Source of the DNA: Clostridiales bacterium
Lineage (GTDB): Bacteria > Bacillota > Clostridia > Oscillospirales > Oscillospiraceae
Reading direction: 5' to 3'
DNA length: 32,734 nt
Assembly (NCBI GenBank): GCA_019418625.1
Contig: DYBL01000041.1
Span: forward strand, 1 to 32,734
Position 1 is the stretch's first letter, and each line of letters starts with the position of its first letter. The position numbers and the translations under genes are program-made. The notes beneath the pieces are model-generated. The model searched no databases. It saw nothing but the letters and a program-made list of their open reading frames with translations, and was not told the DNA's origin. Shown here piece after piece: positions 6,470 to 13,293 of the stretch.

Positions 6470-7534
6470 TTGAGCATCGACTTTGGAAATGACATTTATG
6501 AAGAGCCTCTGGTAGCCAAGACGTTTTTGCAGGAGGATGCCCAGGAGGGCTCTTTGCGGCCCAAGACACTGCGGGAGTACATCGGTCAGGAGAAGGCCAA
6601 GGAAAACCTCGCGGTTTTCATCGAAGCAGCCCGCAGAAGAGAAGAGGCGCTGGATCATGTGCTGCTCCACGGCCCGCCCGGCTTGGGCAAGACCACCCTG
6701 GCAGGGATCATTGCCCAGGAGATGGGAGTGGGCATCCGCATCACATCCGGCCCTGCCATTGAAAAGCCAGGTGACCTGGCGGCGCTTTTGACCAACCTCA
6801 GCGAGGGAGATATCCTGTTTGTAGACGAGATCCACCGGCTCAACCGCTCCGTGGAGGAGATTTTGTATCCCGCCATGGAGGATTATGCCCTGGATATCAT
6901 TGTGGGCAAAGGCCCGTCGGCAAACTCCATTCGGCTGGATCTGCCCAAGTTCACGCTGATCGGCGCCACCACCCGGGCAGGTCAGCTGTCCGCACCCTTG
7001 CGGGACCGGTTCGGCGTGACGCTGCGGCTGGAGCTCTATACGCCCGAGGAACTGGCGAAGATCGTCACCCGCTCGGCGGGTATCTTAAATGTGGATATTG
7101 TGCCGGAGGGAGCCTATGAGATCGCCCGGCGCAGTCGGGGCACGCCCCGTATCGCCAACCGCATGCTGCGGCGGGTGCGGGACTTCGCCCAGGTGAAAGC
7201 GGACGGAATCATTACGGCCAAGGTGGCGGACGAGGCTCTGTGCGCGCTGGAGATCGACCAGCTGGGGCTGGACAGTGTGGACCGCCGCATGATGAGTGCC
7301 ATCATCGATCACTACGGCGGCGGCCCGGTTGGGTTGGAGACGCTCTCCGCCACCATTGGAGAGGAGTCCGTGACGCTGGAGGATGTCTACGAGCCGTATC
7401 TGATGCAGCTGGGCTTCATCACGCGAACGCCCCGGGGAAGGTGCGTGACGCAAAAGGCATACCGCCACCTGCACCGGACGGTACCGGGCGGCATGGCACC
7501 GGAGTCGCCCATGGATCAGCTTACACTGGATTAA
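6470..7534 (+). CDS. ruvB: Holliday junction ATPase RuvB
   Basis: A 354-residue AAA+ protein. Walker A is at residues 68-75 (GPPGLGKT), Walker B at about 117-122 (FVDEIH), sensor 1 at LIGATTRAG, and the arginine-finger region at LRDRFG. The C-terminal winged helix includes RTPRGRCVT, the RuvB signature close to the end. The ring hexamer drives branch migration of junctions held by RuvA. The start is a TTG at 6470 with GGGAGG 10 nt upstream; no better start lies nearby. The start of glmM follows 75 bp later with no terminator between, so read-through into cell-wall precursor synthesis is likely. Confidence 0.96.
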   Translation: MSIDFGNDIYEEPLVAKTFLQEDAQEGSLRPKTLREYIGQEKAKENLAVFIEAARRREEALDHVLLHGPPGLGKTTLAGIIAQEMGVGIRITSGPAIEKPGDLAALLTNLSEGDILFVDEIHRLNRSVEEILYPAMEDYALDIIVGKGPSANSIRLDLPKFTLIGATTRAGQLSAPLRDRFGVTLRLELYTPEELAKIVTRSAGILNVDIVPEGAYEIARRSRGTPRIANRMLRRVRDFAQVKADGIITAKVADEALCALEIDQLGLDSVDRRMMSAIIDHYGGGPVGLETLSATIGEESVTLEDVYEPYLMQLGFITRTPRGRCVTQKAYRHLHRTVPGGMAPESPMDQLTLD

Positions 7535-7609
7535 TGTGAATGTTATCCCTTTGCCGGAAACGGACGAGGGAAAATCATACGAAACTCTATTCGGAAAGGA
7601 TCTTTTAAT

Positions 7610-8965
7610 ATGGGAAAACTTTTTGGAACCGACGGTATCCGGGGCGTTGTGGGGGAGAACCTGACGGCTGAGATGGCTTTCCGCGTGGGGCAGGCCGTTG
7701 CCACGGTCTTGAAAGAGGACAAGGGCAGCCGGCCTACCGTGGTCATCGGCAAGGATACCCGTGTTTCCTCCGATATGCTGGAGGCCGCTCTGGTGGCGGG
7801 CATCTGCTCTGTGGGCGGTGATGTCAAGCCGGTGGGGACGATCCCCACGCCTGCCGTGGCGTATCTGGCCGTTCGGGAAAAGGCGGACGCTGGCATTGTG
7901 ATCTCTGCCTCTCACAACCCCTACGAACATAACGGCATCAAGGTGTTCAGCGGAGAGGGCTACAAGCTCTCTGATGCAGTGGAGGAGCGGATCGAGGCCC
8001 ACATTCTCTCTGATGCGCCCATGGCGCAGGTGACCCGCGGAGACATCGGCCGCTGCCACCATGGCAGCGAGGCACTGCGGGAGGAGTATATCGACTTCGT
8101 GGCGTCTACCATTGAAAGCGATCTTTCCGGTCTAAAGATCCTGTGCGACTGCGCCAACGGCGCATCCAGCGCAACGGCGCCCGCCCTGTTTGCCCGGTTT
8201 AAGGCCAAGACGGATTTCATCCATACGGAGCCGGACGGTGTGAACATCAACAACGGCTGCGGTTCCACCCATCTGGAAAAGCTCGCAGCCGCTGTGGTGG
8301 CGGGCGGTTATGACATCGGCGTGGCCTTTGACGGCGACGCGGACCGCTGCCTGCTGGTGGACGAGAACGGCCAGACCATCGACGGTGACAAGGTGATGGC
8401 GGTATGCGCCACGGATATGAAGCGCCGTGGAGTGCTCAACGGCGATACCATCGTGGCCACGGTCATGAGCAACCTGGGCCTGCACGAATTCTGCCGCAAC
8501 CATGGACTGAATCTGGTCTGCACCGCTGTGGGTGACCGCAATGTGCTGGAGGAGATGCTGCGCCACGATTACCGCATCGGCGGTGAGCAGTCCGGTCACA
8601 CGATTTTCACCGAGCTGGAGACCACCGGCGACGGTGAGGTGACGGCACTGCAGTTTTTGCAGGTACTTGCCGCCTCCGGCAAGAAGGCCTCGGAGCTGGC
8701 TTCCTGCTGCGCGACCTATCCGCAGGTGCTGGTGAATGTGGAAGTGCCTCACAGCGGCGGCGTCAAGGAGAAGATCATGGCTTCTGATGCGCTGAAAGCG
8801 GCGGTCAAGCAGGAAGAGGATGCGCTGGGCGGCGAGGGCCGCGTGCTGGTCCGTCCCTCCGGCACGGAGGCACTGATCCGCGTCATGGTGGAGGCAAAGA
8901 CCCAGGAAATCGCCTCTGATGTGGCGCAGCGGCTGGTGAATTTTATAAAATCACTAAAAATTTGA
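7610..8965 (+). CDS. glmM: Phosphoglucosamine mutase
   Basis: A 451-residue alpha-D-phosphohexomutase of normal length. The active-site serine is S101 in ISASHNPYEHNG, the metal loop DGDADR is at 241-246, the sugar loop is GGEQSGH, and the phosphate-binding loop RPSGTEALIRVMVEA is close to the end. It converts glucosamine-6-phosphate to glucosamine-1-phosphate, the step before GlmU in UDP-GlcNAc supply for peptidoglycan. The N-terminal GKLFGTDGIRG is the GlmM signature that separates it from phosphomannomutases. AAAGGA precedes the ATG. I see no terminator behind it, only the strong sigH promoter 30 bp on. Confidence 0.96.
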   Translation: MGKLFGTDGIRGVVGENLTAEMAFRVGQAVATVLKEDKGSRPTVVIGKDTRVSSDMLEAALVAGICSVGGDVKPVGTIPTPAVAYLAVREKADAGIVISASHNPYEHNGIKVFSGEGYKLSDAVEERIEAHILSDAPMAQVTRGDIGRCHHGSEALREEYIDFVASTIESDLSGLKILCDCANGASSATAPALFARFKAKTDFIHTEPDGVNINNGCGSTHLEKLAAAVVAGGYDIGVAFDGDADRCLLVDENGQTIDGDKVMAVCATDMKRRGVLNGDTIVATVMSNLGLHEFCRNHGLNLVCTAVGDRNVLEEMLRHDYRIGGEQSGHTIFTELETTGDGEVTALQFLQVLAASGKKASELASCCATYPQVLVNVEVPHSGGVKEKIMASDALKAAVKQEEDALGGEGRVLVRPSGTEALIRVMVEAKTQEIASDVAQRLVNFIKSLKI

Positions 8966-8995
8966 GGATCCGCCCCGCTGTTTTTGATAATTTGC

Positions 8996-9025
8996 TTGAC
9001 ATTTTGCTGGATGGACGGGTATAAT
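8996..9025 (+). promoter_or_regulatory. Consensus sigma-A promoter directly abutting sigH
   Basis: A perfect TTGACA (8996-9001) and a perfect TATAAT (9020-9025) with an 18-bp spacer. The -10 box ends only 5 bp before the sigH ATG at 9031, so the expected start of transcription coincides with the start codon. Confidence 0.8.
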
Positions 9026-9030
9026 ACAGT

Positions 9031-9672
9031 ATGTTCAGTTTGAAAGAACAACCATCCCAGATTTTGGAAAGGCAGGACGACGAGTCCCTATGTCGCCTGG
9101 CAGCATCTGGAAGCCGGGAAGCGGAGGAGATTTTAGTCTGCCGGTATACGCGACTGGTCCGTACCTGCGCCCGCCCGTTCTTTTTGATCGGCGGCGACAG
9201 TGAGGATCTGACCCAAGAGGGGATGGTAGGCCTCATCAAAGCCGTTCGGGAGTATGACGCAGAAAAGGCGGCATCTTTCCGGACCTTCGCAGAAGTCTGC
9301 ATTAGAAACCGGCTGTATTCAGTTCTTCGCGCGGCAGCGCGGGATAAGCACTCGCCGCTGAACCAGTCGGTCCCTCTGGATCCGCCCTTCTTTGATAGCA
9401 ATTCCTACACCTCCGGTACCAACGATCTGGCCCAGGGAAACCCTGAGACGTTTTTGATCGACCGGGAACATACCGCGGCTCTTTTGGCCGGTGTCCGGAA
9501 ACAGCTGTCCGAATTTGAAGCAAAGATTTTGGGGTACTATTTAGATGGCCTTTCATGCAGGGAAATTGCCGGCCTGGTCGGCAAGCCCCCCAAGTCCGTG
9601 GACAACGCCGTGCAGCGTATTCGGCGCAAGGTGGCACGGCAGCTCATTTCCGGCGAACTCAGCGAGAGCTGA
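9031..9672 (+). CDS. sigH: RNA polymerase sigma factor SigH (sigma-H family)
   Basis: A 213-residue sigma-70-family factor that closely matches SigH of sporulating Firmicutes. Region 2 reads FFLIGGDSEDLTQEGMVGLIKAVREYD then SFRTFAEVCIRNRL. The SigH-specific linker (KHSPLNQSVPLDPPFFD) and region 4 (ILGYYLDGLSCREIAGLV, KSVDNAVQRIRRK) follow. SigH turns on early-sporulation and stationary-phase genes. No Shine-Dalgarno is visible before ATG 9031, nor before the in-frame TTG codons at 9040 and 9064. With the -10 box at 9020-9025 this looks like a leaderless or nearly leaderless message. The next gene follows after 38 bp. Confidence 0.93.
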   Translation: MFSLKEQPSQILERQDDESLCRLAASGSREAEEILVCRYTRLVRTCARPFFLIGGDSEDLTQEGMVGLIKAVREYDAEKAASFRTFAEVCIRNRLYSVLRAAARDKHSPLNQSVPLDPPFFDSNSYTSGTNDLAQGNPETFLIDREHTAALLAGVRKQLSEFEAKILGYYLDGLSCREIAGLVGKPPKSVDNAVQRIRRKVARQLISGELSES

Positions 9673-9710
9673 ACGCAATATATTTTTCTTTTCAAAGAGA
9701 GGGTAAAATC

Positions 9711-9992
9711 ATGTACGAAGACAAGACTTTAGTGTGCAAAGAGTGCGGCCAGGAGTTCGTGTTCACCGCCGGTGAGCAGGAGTTCTACGCAGAGCGCGGC
9801 TTCCAGAACGAGCCCCAGCGCTGCAAGGCCTGCCGTGATGCTCGCAAGAACGCCGCCCGCGGCCCCCGCGAGTATTTCACCGCTGTTTGCGCTGCTTGCG
9901 GCGGCGAGGCCAAGGTTCCCTTCGAGCCCAAGTCCGACCGTCCCGTCTACTGCAGCGAGTGCTTTGCCAAGATGCGCGATCAGCAGAGATAA
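9711..9992 (+). CDS. Small zinc-ribbon protein with four CxxC pairs
   Basis: A 93-residue protein with eight cysteines in four CxxC pairs: C9/C12, C38/C41, C60/C63 and C81/C84. These read as two zinc ribbons: an N-terminal one (VCKECGQEFVFTAGEQEFYAERG), typical of the clostridial probable zinc-binding domain, and a C-terminal CxxC-x-CxxC ribbon (YCSECFAKMR). Such proteins are common in Firmicutes but their role is not established; nucleic-acid or protein binding is a guess. Codon choice is strongly biased (CGC, GAG, AAG), suggesting high expression. It lies 38 bp after sigH and is closed by a strong terminator. Confidence 0.88.
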   Translation: MYEDKTLVCKECGQEFVFTAGEQEFYAERGFQNEPQRCKACRDARKNAARGPREYFTAVCAACGGEAKVPFEPKSDRPVYCSECFAKMRDQQR

Positions 9993-10027
9993 CAAGCCGG
10001 TCTTCGGTTTTTATAATTGCGATCAGA

Positions 10028-10056
10028 CAGGGCGCCCAATCGGGCGCCCTGTTTTT
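10028..10056 (+). terminator. Intrinsic terminator after the zinc-ribbon gene
   Basis: A perfect 10-bp stem (10028-10037 with 10042-10051, CAGGGCGCCC and complement) has a 4-nt AATC loop and five T behind it. It ends the sigH/zinc-ribbon unit. Confidence 0.92.
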
Positions 10057-10098
10057 GCCGCTTGAAGGATGTTTTCCCCTCTTTTTGAGGAATCTCTA

Positions 10099-10127
10099 TT
10101 GAATTTGCAGATATAATAGAGTATAAT
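10099..10127 (+). promoter_or_regulatory. Sigma-A promoter of the DUF1858 gene
   Basis: TTGAAT (10099-10104), a 17-bp spacer and a perfect TATAAT (10122-10127). A second TATAAT lies at 10112-10117 without a well-spaced -35 box. The -10 box is 36 bp before the ATG. Confidence 0.8.
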
Positions 10128-10163
10128 ACCATCGTCGAATTTTGATTTTGGAGGAACCATCCC

Positions 10164-10370
10164 ATGATTACCATTACCAAGGACACCATCATCGGTGATA
10201 TTCTGGACATCGCCCCTCACACCGCTCCGATCTTTTTGTCCATCGGCATGCATTGCCTGGGCTGCCCCTCTTCCCGCGGCGAGACCGTGGAGGAGGCCTG
10301 CATGGTGCACGGCGTGGACGTGGACAAGCTGCTGGCCCTGGTGAACGAAGAGGCCAACAAGGCACAGTGA
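10164..10370 (+). CDS. DUF1858 disulfide-domain protein
   Basis: A 68-residue protein that is a single DUF1858 domain. It has the ITKDTIIGDIL start, a hydrophobic core (HTAPIFLSIGMH) and a CxxC pair at C31/C34 (HCLGCPSS), then VEEACMVHGVD. The domain is known as a small redox or disulfide module sometimes found with hybrid-cluster proteins; its substrate is unknown. A GGAGG Shine-Dalgarno and its own promoter precede it, and a hairpin follows 9 bp after the stop, so it may be a monocistronic transcript. Strong codon bias suggests abundant expression. Confidence 0.88.
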   Translation: MITITKDTIIGDILDIAPHTAPIFLSIGMHCLGCPSSRGETVEEACMVHGVDVDKLLALVNEEANKAQ

Positions 10371-10378
10371 TCCCCATC

Positions 10379-10409
10379 AGGACGCATACGGGATTCCCGT
10401 ATGCGTCCT
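10379..10409 (+). terminator. 14-bp perfect hairpin without a T-tract
   Basis: Arms 10379-10392 and 10396-10409 (AGGACGCATACGGG and complement) close on a 3-nt ATT loop. Only one further T follows, so as an intrinsic terminator it is poor. It may attenuate or stabilise transcripts at the DUF1858/trmK junction. Confidence 0.5.
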
Positions 10410-10431
10410 TACACAGTGAGGAGCGTGGTCC

Positions 10432-11175
10432 ATGTCAAATCTGATCCATTCTCCCCGCGGGCGTACCGGGGAGCTTACGCTGTCGACCCGGCTGGCGTTT
10501 CTGGCAGGGTGGGTCCCGCAGGGTGCACGCCTGGCAGATATCGGGACCGATCACGCATATCTGCCGGTGTGGCTGGATACCCATGGACGGGTGAGCGCAG
10601 CCATTGCGGCGGATCTGCGGCCCGGTCCGCTCCAGCGGGCCAGGGAGACCGGTAAACTCTATGGTGCCCGCCATGTGGATTACCGGCTTTGTGACGGCCT
10701 TGCGGCCATTTCGGCAGAGGAGTGCGACACGATCGTCATTGCCGGCATGGGCGGGGAGAACATTGCCGGGATCTTGAAGCGCGCACCGTGGACAGCGGAT
10801 GGCCGGCACACGCTGCTGCTGGAGCCCCACAGCCGTGCGGAGGTGCTGCGTGCGTTCCTGGCTGAAAACGGCTACGTCATCCGGCGGGAGGCACTGATAC
10901 GGGATCGTGGCTTTTTGTATCCTGTGATGGAGGTCACGGCTGGGGAGATGTCCCTTTCTCCGGGGCAGATCTACTGCGGCGCAAAGCTTGTGCACGATCC
11001 CCTGGGAGAGCGGTACATCATCGAGCGGATCATCCAGCTGCAGGGCGTTGTGGCCGGGAAGAACAAGTCGGCAGACCCAAAAGATCGGGCCCATGCGGAT
11101 CAGCAGCGTGCCCTGATCACGGAGCTGCTTGCCATGAGAGAGGAGTGGCGCCATGCCAACAGTACGGGAAATTGA
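10432..11175 (+). CDS. trmK: tRNA (adenine-22-N1) methyltransferase TrmK
   Basis: A 247-residue class I SAM-dependent methyltransferase. Motif I with the TrmK hallmark (LADIGTDHAYLP) is near residue 35-46, the AAD acidic end of strand 2 lies at AAIAADLRPGP, and the catalytic-loop IAGMGGENI lies at about 103-111. TrmK methylates N1 of A22 in the D-loop of tRNAs such as tRNA-Ser and tRNA-Leu. It overlaps the next gene by 23 bp. The trmK/Nif3-like pair is conserved across Firmicutes (yqfN-yqfO in Bacillus), which supports the assignment. GAGGAG precedes the ATG at 8 nt. Confidence 0.92.
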   Translation: MSNLIHSPRGRTGELTLSTRLAFLAGWVPQGARLADIGTDHAYLPVWLDTHGRVSAAIAADLRPGPLQRARETGKLYGARHVDYRLCDGLAAISAEECDTIVIAGMGGENIAGILKRAPWTADGRHTLLLEPHSRAEVLRAFLAENGYVIRREALIRDRGFLYPVMEVTAGEMSLSPGQIYCGAKLVHDPLGERYIIERIIQLQGVVAGKNKSADPKDRAHADQQRALITELLAMREEWRHANSTGN

Positions 11176-11944
11176 ACAGGCGCTCTACGCTGTTGCCCCC
11201 AGGGAGGGGGCCATGGAGTGGGATAACGTGGGACATCTTCTGGGCGACCCGGAGCAGGAGGTCCGGCGGGTCCTGGTGGCGCTGGATATTACCCAGGCGG
11301 TGGCGGAAGAAGTGCTGGAGCGCGGCTGCCAGCTGATCGTCAGTCATCACCCGGTCATGAACTGCAAGTGGCTGCCGGTGCAGACGGTCCGTTCCGATAC
11401 GCCCCAGGGCCGGCTGCTTTTAACGCTGCTGCGAGGCGGTGTTTCCGCCATCTGCATGCATACGAATCTGGACGTGGCGGTGGGCGGCGTCAATGATGCG
11501 CTGGCCAGAGCGCTGGGGCTTACAGATCCGGAACCGCTTTGCGAAGATGGACTGGGCCGGGTGGGACAGTTGCCCGATGCTGTGGCACTTCCTGCGTTTG
11601 CCCGCTTTGTCTGTCGGCAGCTGGGCTGCAACGGCGTGCGCTGGGCGGACGCGGGACGGCCGGTATCCCGGGTGGCAGTGGGTGGCGGCGCCTGCGGAGA
11701 CTTGGTGGATACGGCTGTTTCCGCAGGATGCGATACCTTTGTCACCGCGGACTTGAGCTATCATCAGTTCCTGGACGCAGAAGGAAAGGGGATCAATCTG
11801 ATCGACGCAGGACATTTCCCCACGGAGGATCCTGTCTGCCAATGGCTGATGACCTGTCTTACAAGAGCGTTCCCTGATCTGGAAGTGGTAAAGTCCACTT
11901 CCCATAAAGAAGTGATTCACTACTATATTGAAGGAGAGAAATAA
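11153..11944 (+). CDS. Nif3-like dinuclear metal-centre protein
   Basis: A 263-residue member of the Nif3/YqfO family in its short form, without the central PII-like insertion of longer homologues. Metal-site motifs are visible: VSHHPV near residue 63-68, CMHTNLDV near 100-107, and the C-terminal GHFPTED in which His and Glu complete the dinuclear site. The family forms toroidal hexamers; its reaction is not settled, although GTP cyclohydrolase-like activity has been proposed for relatives. It begins within the 3' end of trmK (23-bp overlap) and is followed 2 bp later by the YebC-family gene, making one operon. Confidence 0.93.
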   Translation: MPTVREIEQALYAVAPREGAMEWDNVGHLLGDPEQEVRRVLVALDITQAVAEEVLERGCQLIVSHHPVMNCKWLPVQTVRSDTPQGRLLLTLLRGGVSAICMHTNLDVAVGGVNDALARALGLTDPEPLCEDGLGRVGQLPDAVALPAFARFVCRQLGCNGVRWADAGRPVSRVAVGGGACGDLVDTAVSAGCDTFVTADLSYHQFLDAEGKGINLIDAGHFPTEDPVCQWLMTCLTRAFPDLEVVKSTSHKEVIHYYIEGEK

Positions 11945-11946
11945 AC

Positions 11947-12681
11947 ATGTCTGGACATTCCAAGTGGCATAATATTCAGAAGACCAAGGGTGCGGCTGAT
12001 GCCAAGCGCTCCGCAGCTTTTACCAAGATCGCACGTGAGATCATCGTGGCGGTCAAGGAAGGCGGCAGCGGCGATCCCAACAACAACTCTCGCCTGGCTA
12101 CGGTCATTGCCAAGGCAAAGGCTGTGAATATGCCTAACGACAACATCAAGCGTACCATCGACAAGGCGCTGGGTGCCGGTAATACCGATAACTATGAGGC
12201 GGTCACTTATGAGGGCTACGGTCCCGGCGGCGTGGCCGTGATCGTGGAGGCCCTGACCGATAACCGCCAGCGCACTGCTCCCGAAGTGCGTCATGCTTTC
12301 GATAAGTGCAACGGCAACCTGGGTGCCCAGGGCTGCGTCAGCTGGTCCTTTGACCGCAAGGGCGTCATTGTCATCGACAACGAAGAGGGCGAGCTGGATG
12401 AGGATACGGTGATGATGGATGCACTGGATTCCGGTGCCGCCGACTTTGAGGCGGACGGTGCGGTGATGGAGATCACCACTGATCCCGATGCGTTCAACGA
12501 TGTGGTCAAGGCGCTGGAGGAGAAGGGCTATACCTTTGTCAGCGCGGAGATCGAAATGGTCCCCCAGAACTATATCACCCTGTCTTCTGAGGGCGATGTG
12601 AAGAACATGGAGAAGCTCATCGACATGCTGGAGGACAGCGACGACGTGCAGAACGTGTTCCACAACTGGAACAACGAGTGA
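11947..12681 (+). CDS. YebC/PmpR-family protein
   Basis: A 244-residue protein with the clear family signature SGHSKWHNIQKTKGAADAKR at the N-terminus, then FTKIAREI, and the acidic middle domain (TYEGYGPGGVAVIVEALTDN). Proteins of this family were long annotated as transcriptional regulators; members are now linked to translation of difficult proline-containing stretches, and which applies here is unknown. GGAG lies 12 nt before the ATG, overlapping the end of the Nif3-like gene. Codon use is strongly biased, indicating high expression. A terminator follows the stop at once. Confidence 0.94.
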   Translation: MSGHSKWHNIQKTKGAADAKRSAAFTKIAREIIVAVKEGGSGDPNNNSRLATVIAKAKAVNMPNDNIKRTIDKALGAGNTDNYEAVTYEGYGPGGVAVIVEALTDNRQRTAPEVRHAFDKCNGNLGAQGCVSWSFDRKGVIVIDNEEGELDEDTVMMDALDSGAADFEADGAVMEITTDPDAFNDVVKALEEKGYTFVSAEIEMVPQNYITLSSEGDVKNMEKLIDMLEDSDDVQNVFHNWNNE

Positions 12682-12687
12682 CAGAGC

Positions 12688-12719
12688 AGAAAGACGGCGT
12701 GAGCCGTCTTTCTCTTTTG
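12688..12719 (+). terminator. Intrinsic terminator of the trmK operon
   Basis: AGAAAGACGGC (12688-12698) pairs with GCCGTCTTTCT (12703-12713) around a GTGA loop, and a CTTTT tract follows. Confidence 0.88.
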
Positions 12720-12724
12720 AGATA

Positions 12725-12756
12725 TTATTGAACAAAAATTAAGTTTTGTTTAATAA
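12725..12756. repeat. Long palindrome, copy A (putative operator)
   Basis: Thirteen-base arms (12725-12737 and 12744-12756, TTATTGAACAAAA and its complement with one C/T change) flank a 6-bp spacer ATTAAG. The core ATTGAACAAAA-N6-TTTTGTTYAAT recurs at 24234-24265. It lies just after the YebC-family terminator and about 75 bp upstream of the Hpt/kinase promoter. It has no T-tract beyond its own arm and looks like a dimer-binding site. The rest of the 12720-12933 spacer holds only the promoter at 12830. Confidence 0.6.
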
Positions 12757-12829
12757 AAACAAAGATAAGCTTCAGCCGCAGTTGTGGAAGAAGAGGGGAG
12801 AGGCAGGGAGCGCGTACCCGAAGTGCCGC

Positions 12830-12858
12830 TTGATGTTTTTCCTGACTCATGTTATAAA
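12830..12858 (+). promoter_or_regulatory. Sigma-A promoter of the Hpt/hybrid-kinase operon
   Basis: TTGATG (12830-12835), a 17-bp spacer and TATAAA (12853-12858). The spacing is ideal and the boxes are moderate. It is 75 bp before the preferred GTG start. Confidence 0.6.
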
Positions 12859-12933
12859 TAGTAAGAATAGAAAAAGATAGAAAATGTGTCCGCAGGACCT
12901 TCTGCGGTTGGCAAGAAAGGAGCGCTGAGTACG

Positions 12934-13293
12934 GTGGATATATTGAAAAAAGAACGGCTGGAGCAGGCCGGGATCGACGTAGATGATGTATTAGAGCGGT
13001 TTATGGGCAACGAGGCACTGCTTGACCGTATGCTGAAGGGGTTTTTACAGGACCAGAACTATTCTGTGTTGTGCCAGGCAATGGAGGCCGGTGATGCGTC
13101 CGCCGCATTGACAGCTTCTCATACGCTTAAGGGACTGTGCGGTAATTTCTCTATGAAAGAGATGAGTGAACTGGTCACGAAGCAGGTGGCGCTGCTGCGC
13201 GGCGGTGATTTTGCCGGTGCTGCCGCGCTGATGGAGCCCATCAGCAAGTGCTACGATGGATTGACAGAGGCTATTCGGGGGTGCATGGCATGA
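12934..13293 (+). CDS. Free-standing histidine phosphotransfer (Hpt) protein
   Basis: A 119-residue all-helical protein with the Hpt signature ASHTLKGLCGNF, in which H63 is the phosphate carrier. Helices before and after (LLDRMLKGFLQDQNYSVLC, MSELVTKQVALLR) complete the four-helix bundle. It should pass phosphate from the receiver domain of the adjoining hybrid kinase to a response regulator elsewhere. The GTG at 12934 is chosen because AAAGGAG ends 10 nt before it; a GTG at 12886 would add 16 residues but has no ribosome site. It overlaps the kinase by 4 bp (ATGA), so the two are coupled. Confidence 0.85.
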   Translation: MDILKKERLEQAGIDVDDVLERFMGNEALLDRMLKGFLQDQNYSVLCQAMEAGDASAALTASHTLKGLCGNFSMKEMSELVTKQVALLRGGDFAGAAALMEPISKCYDGLTEAIRGCMA

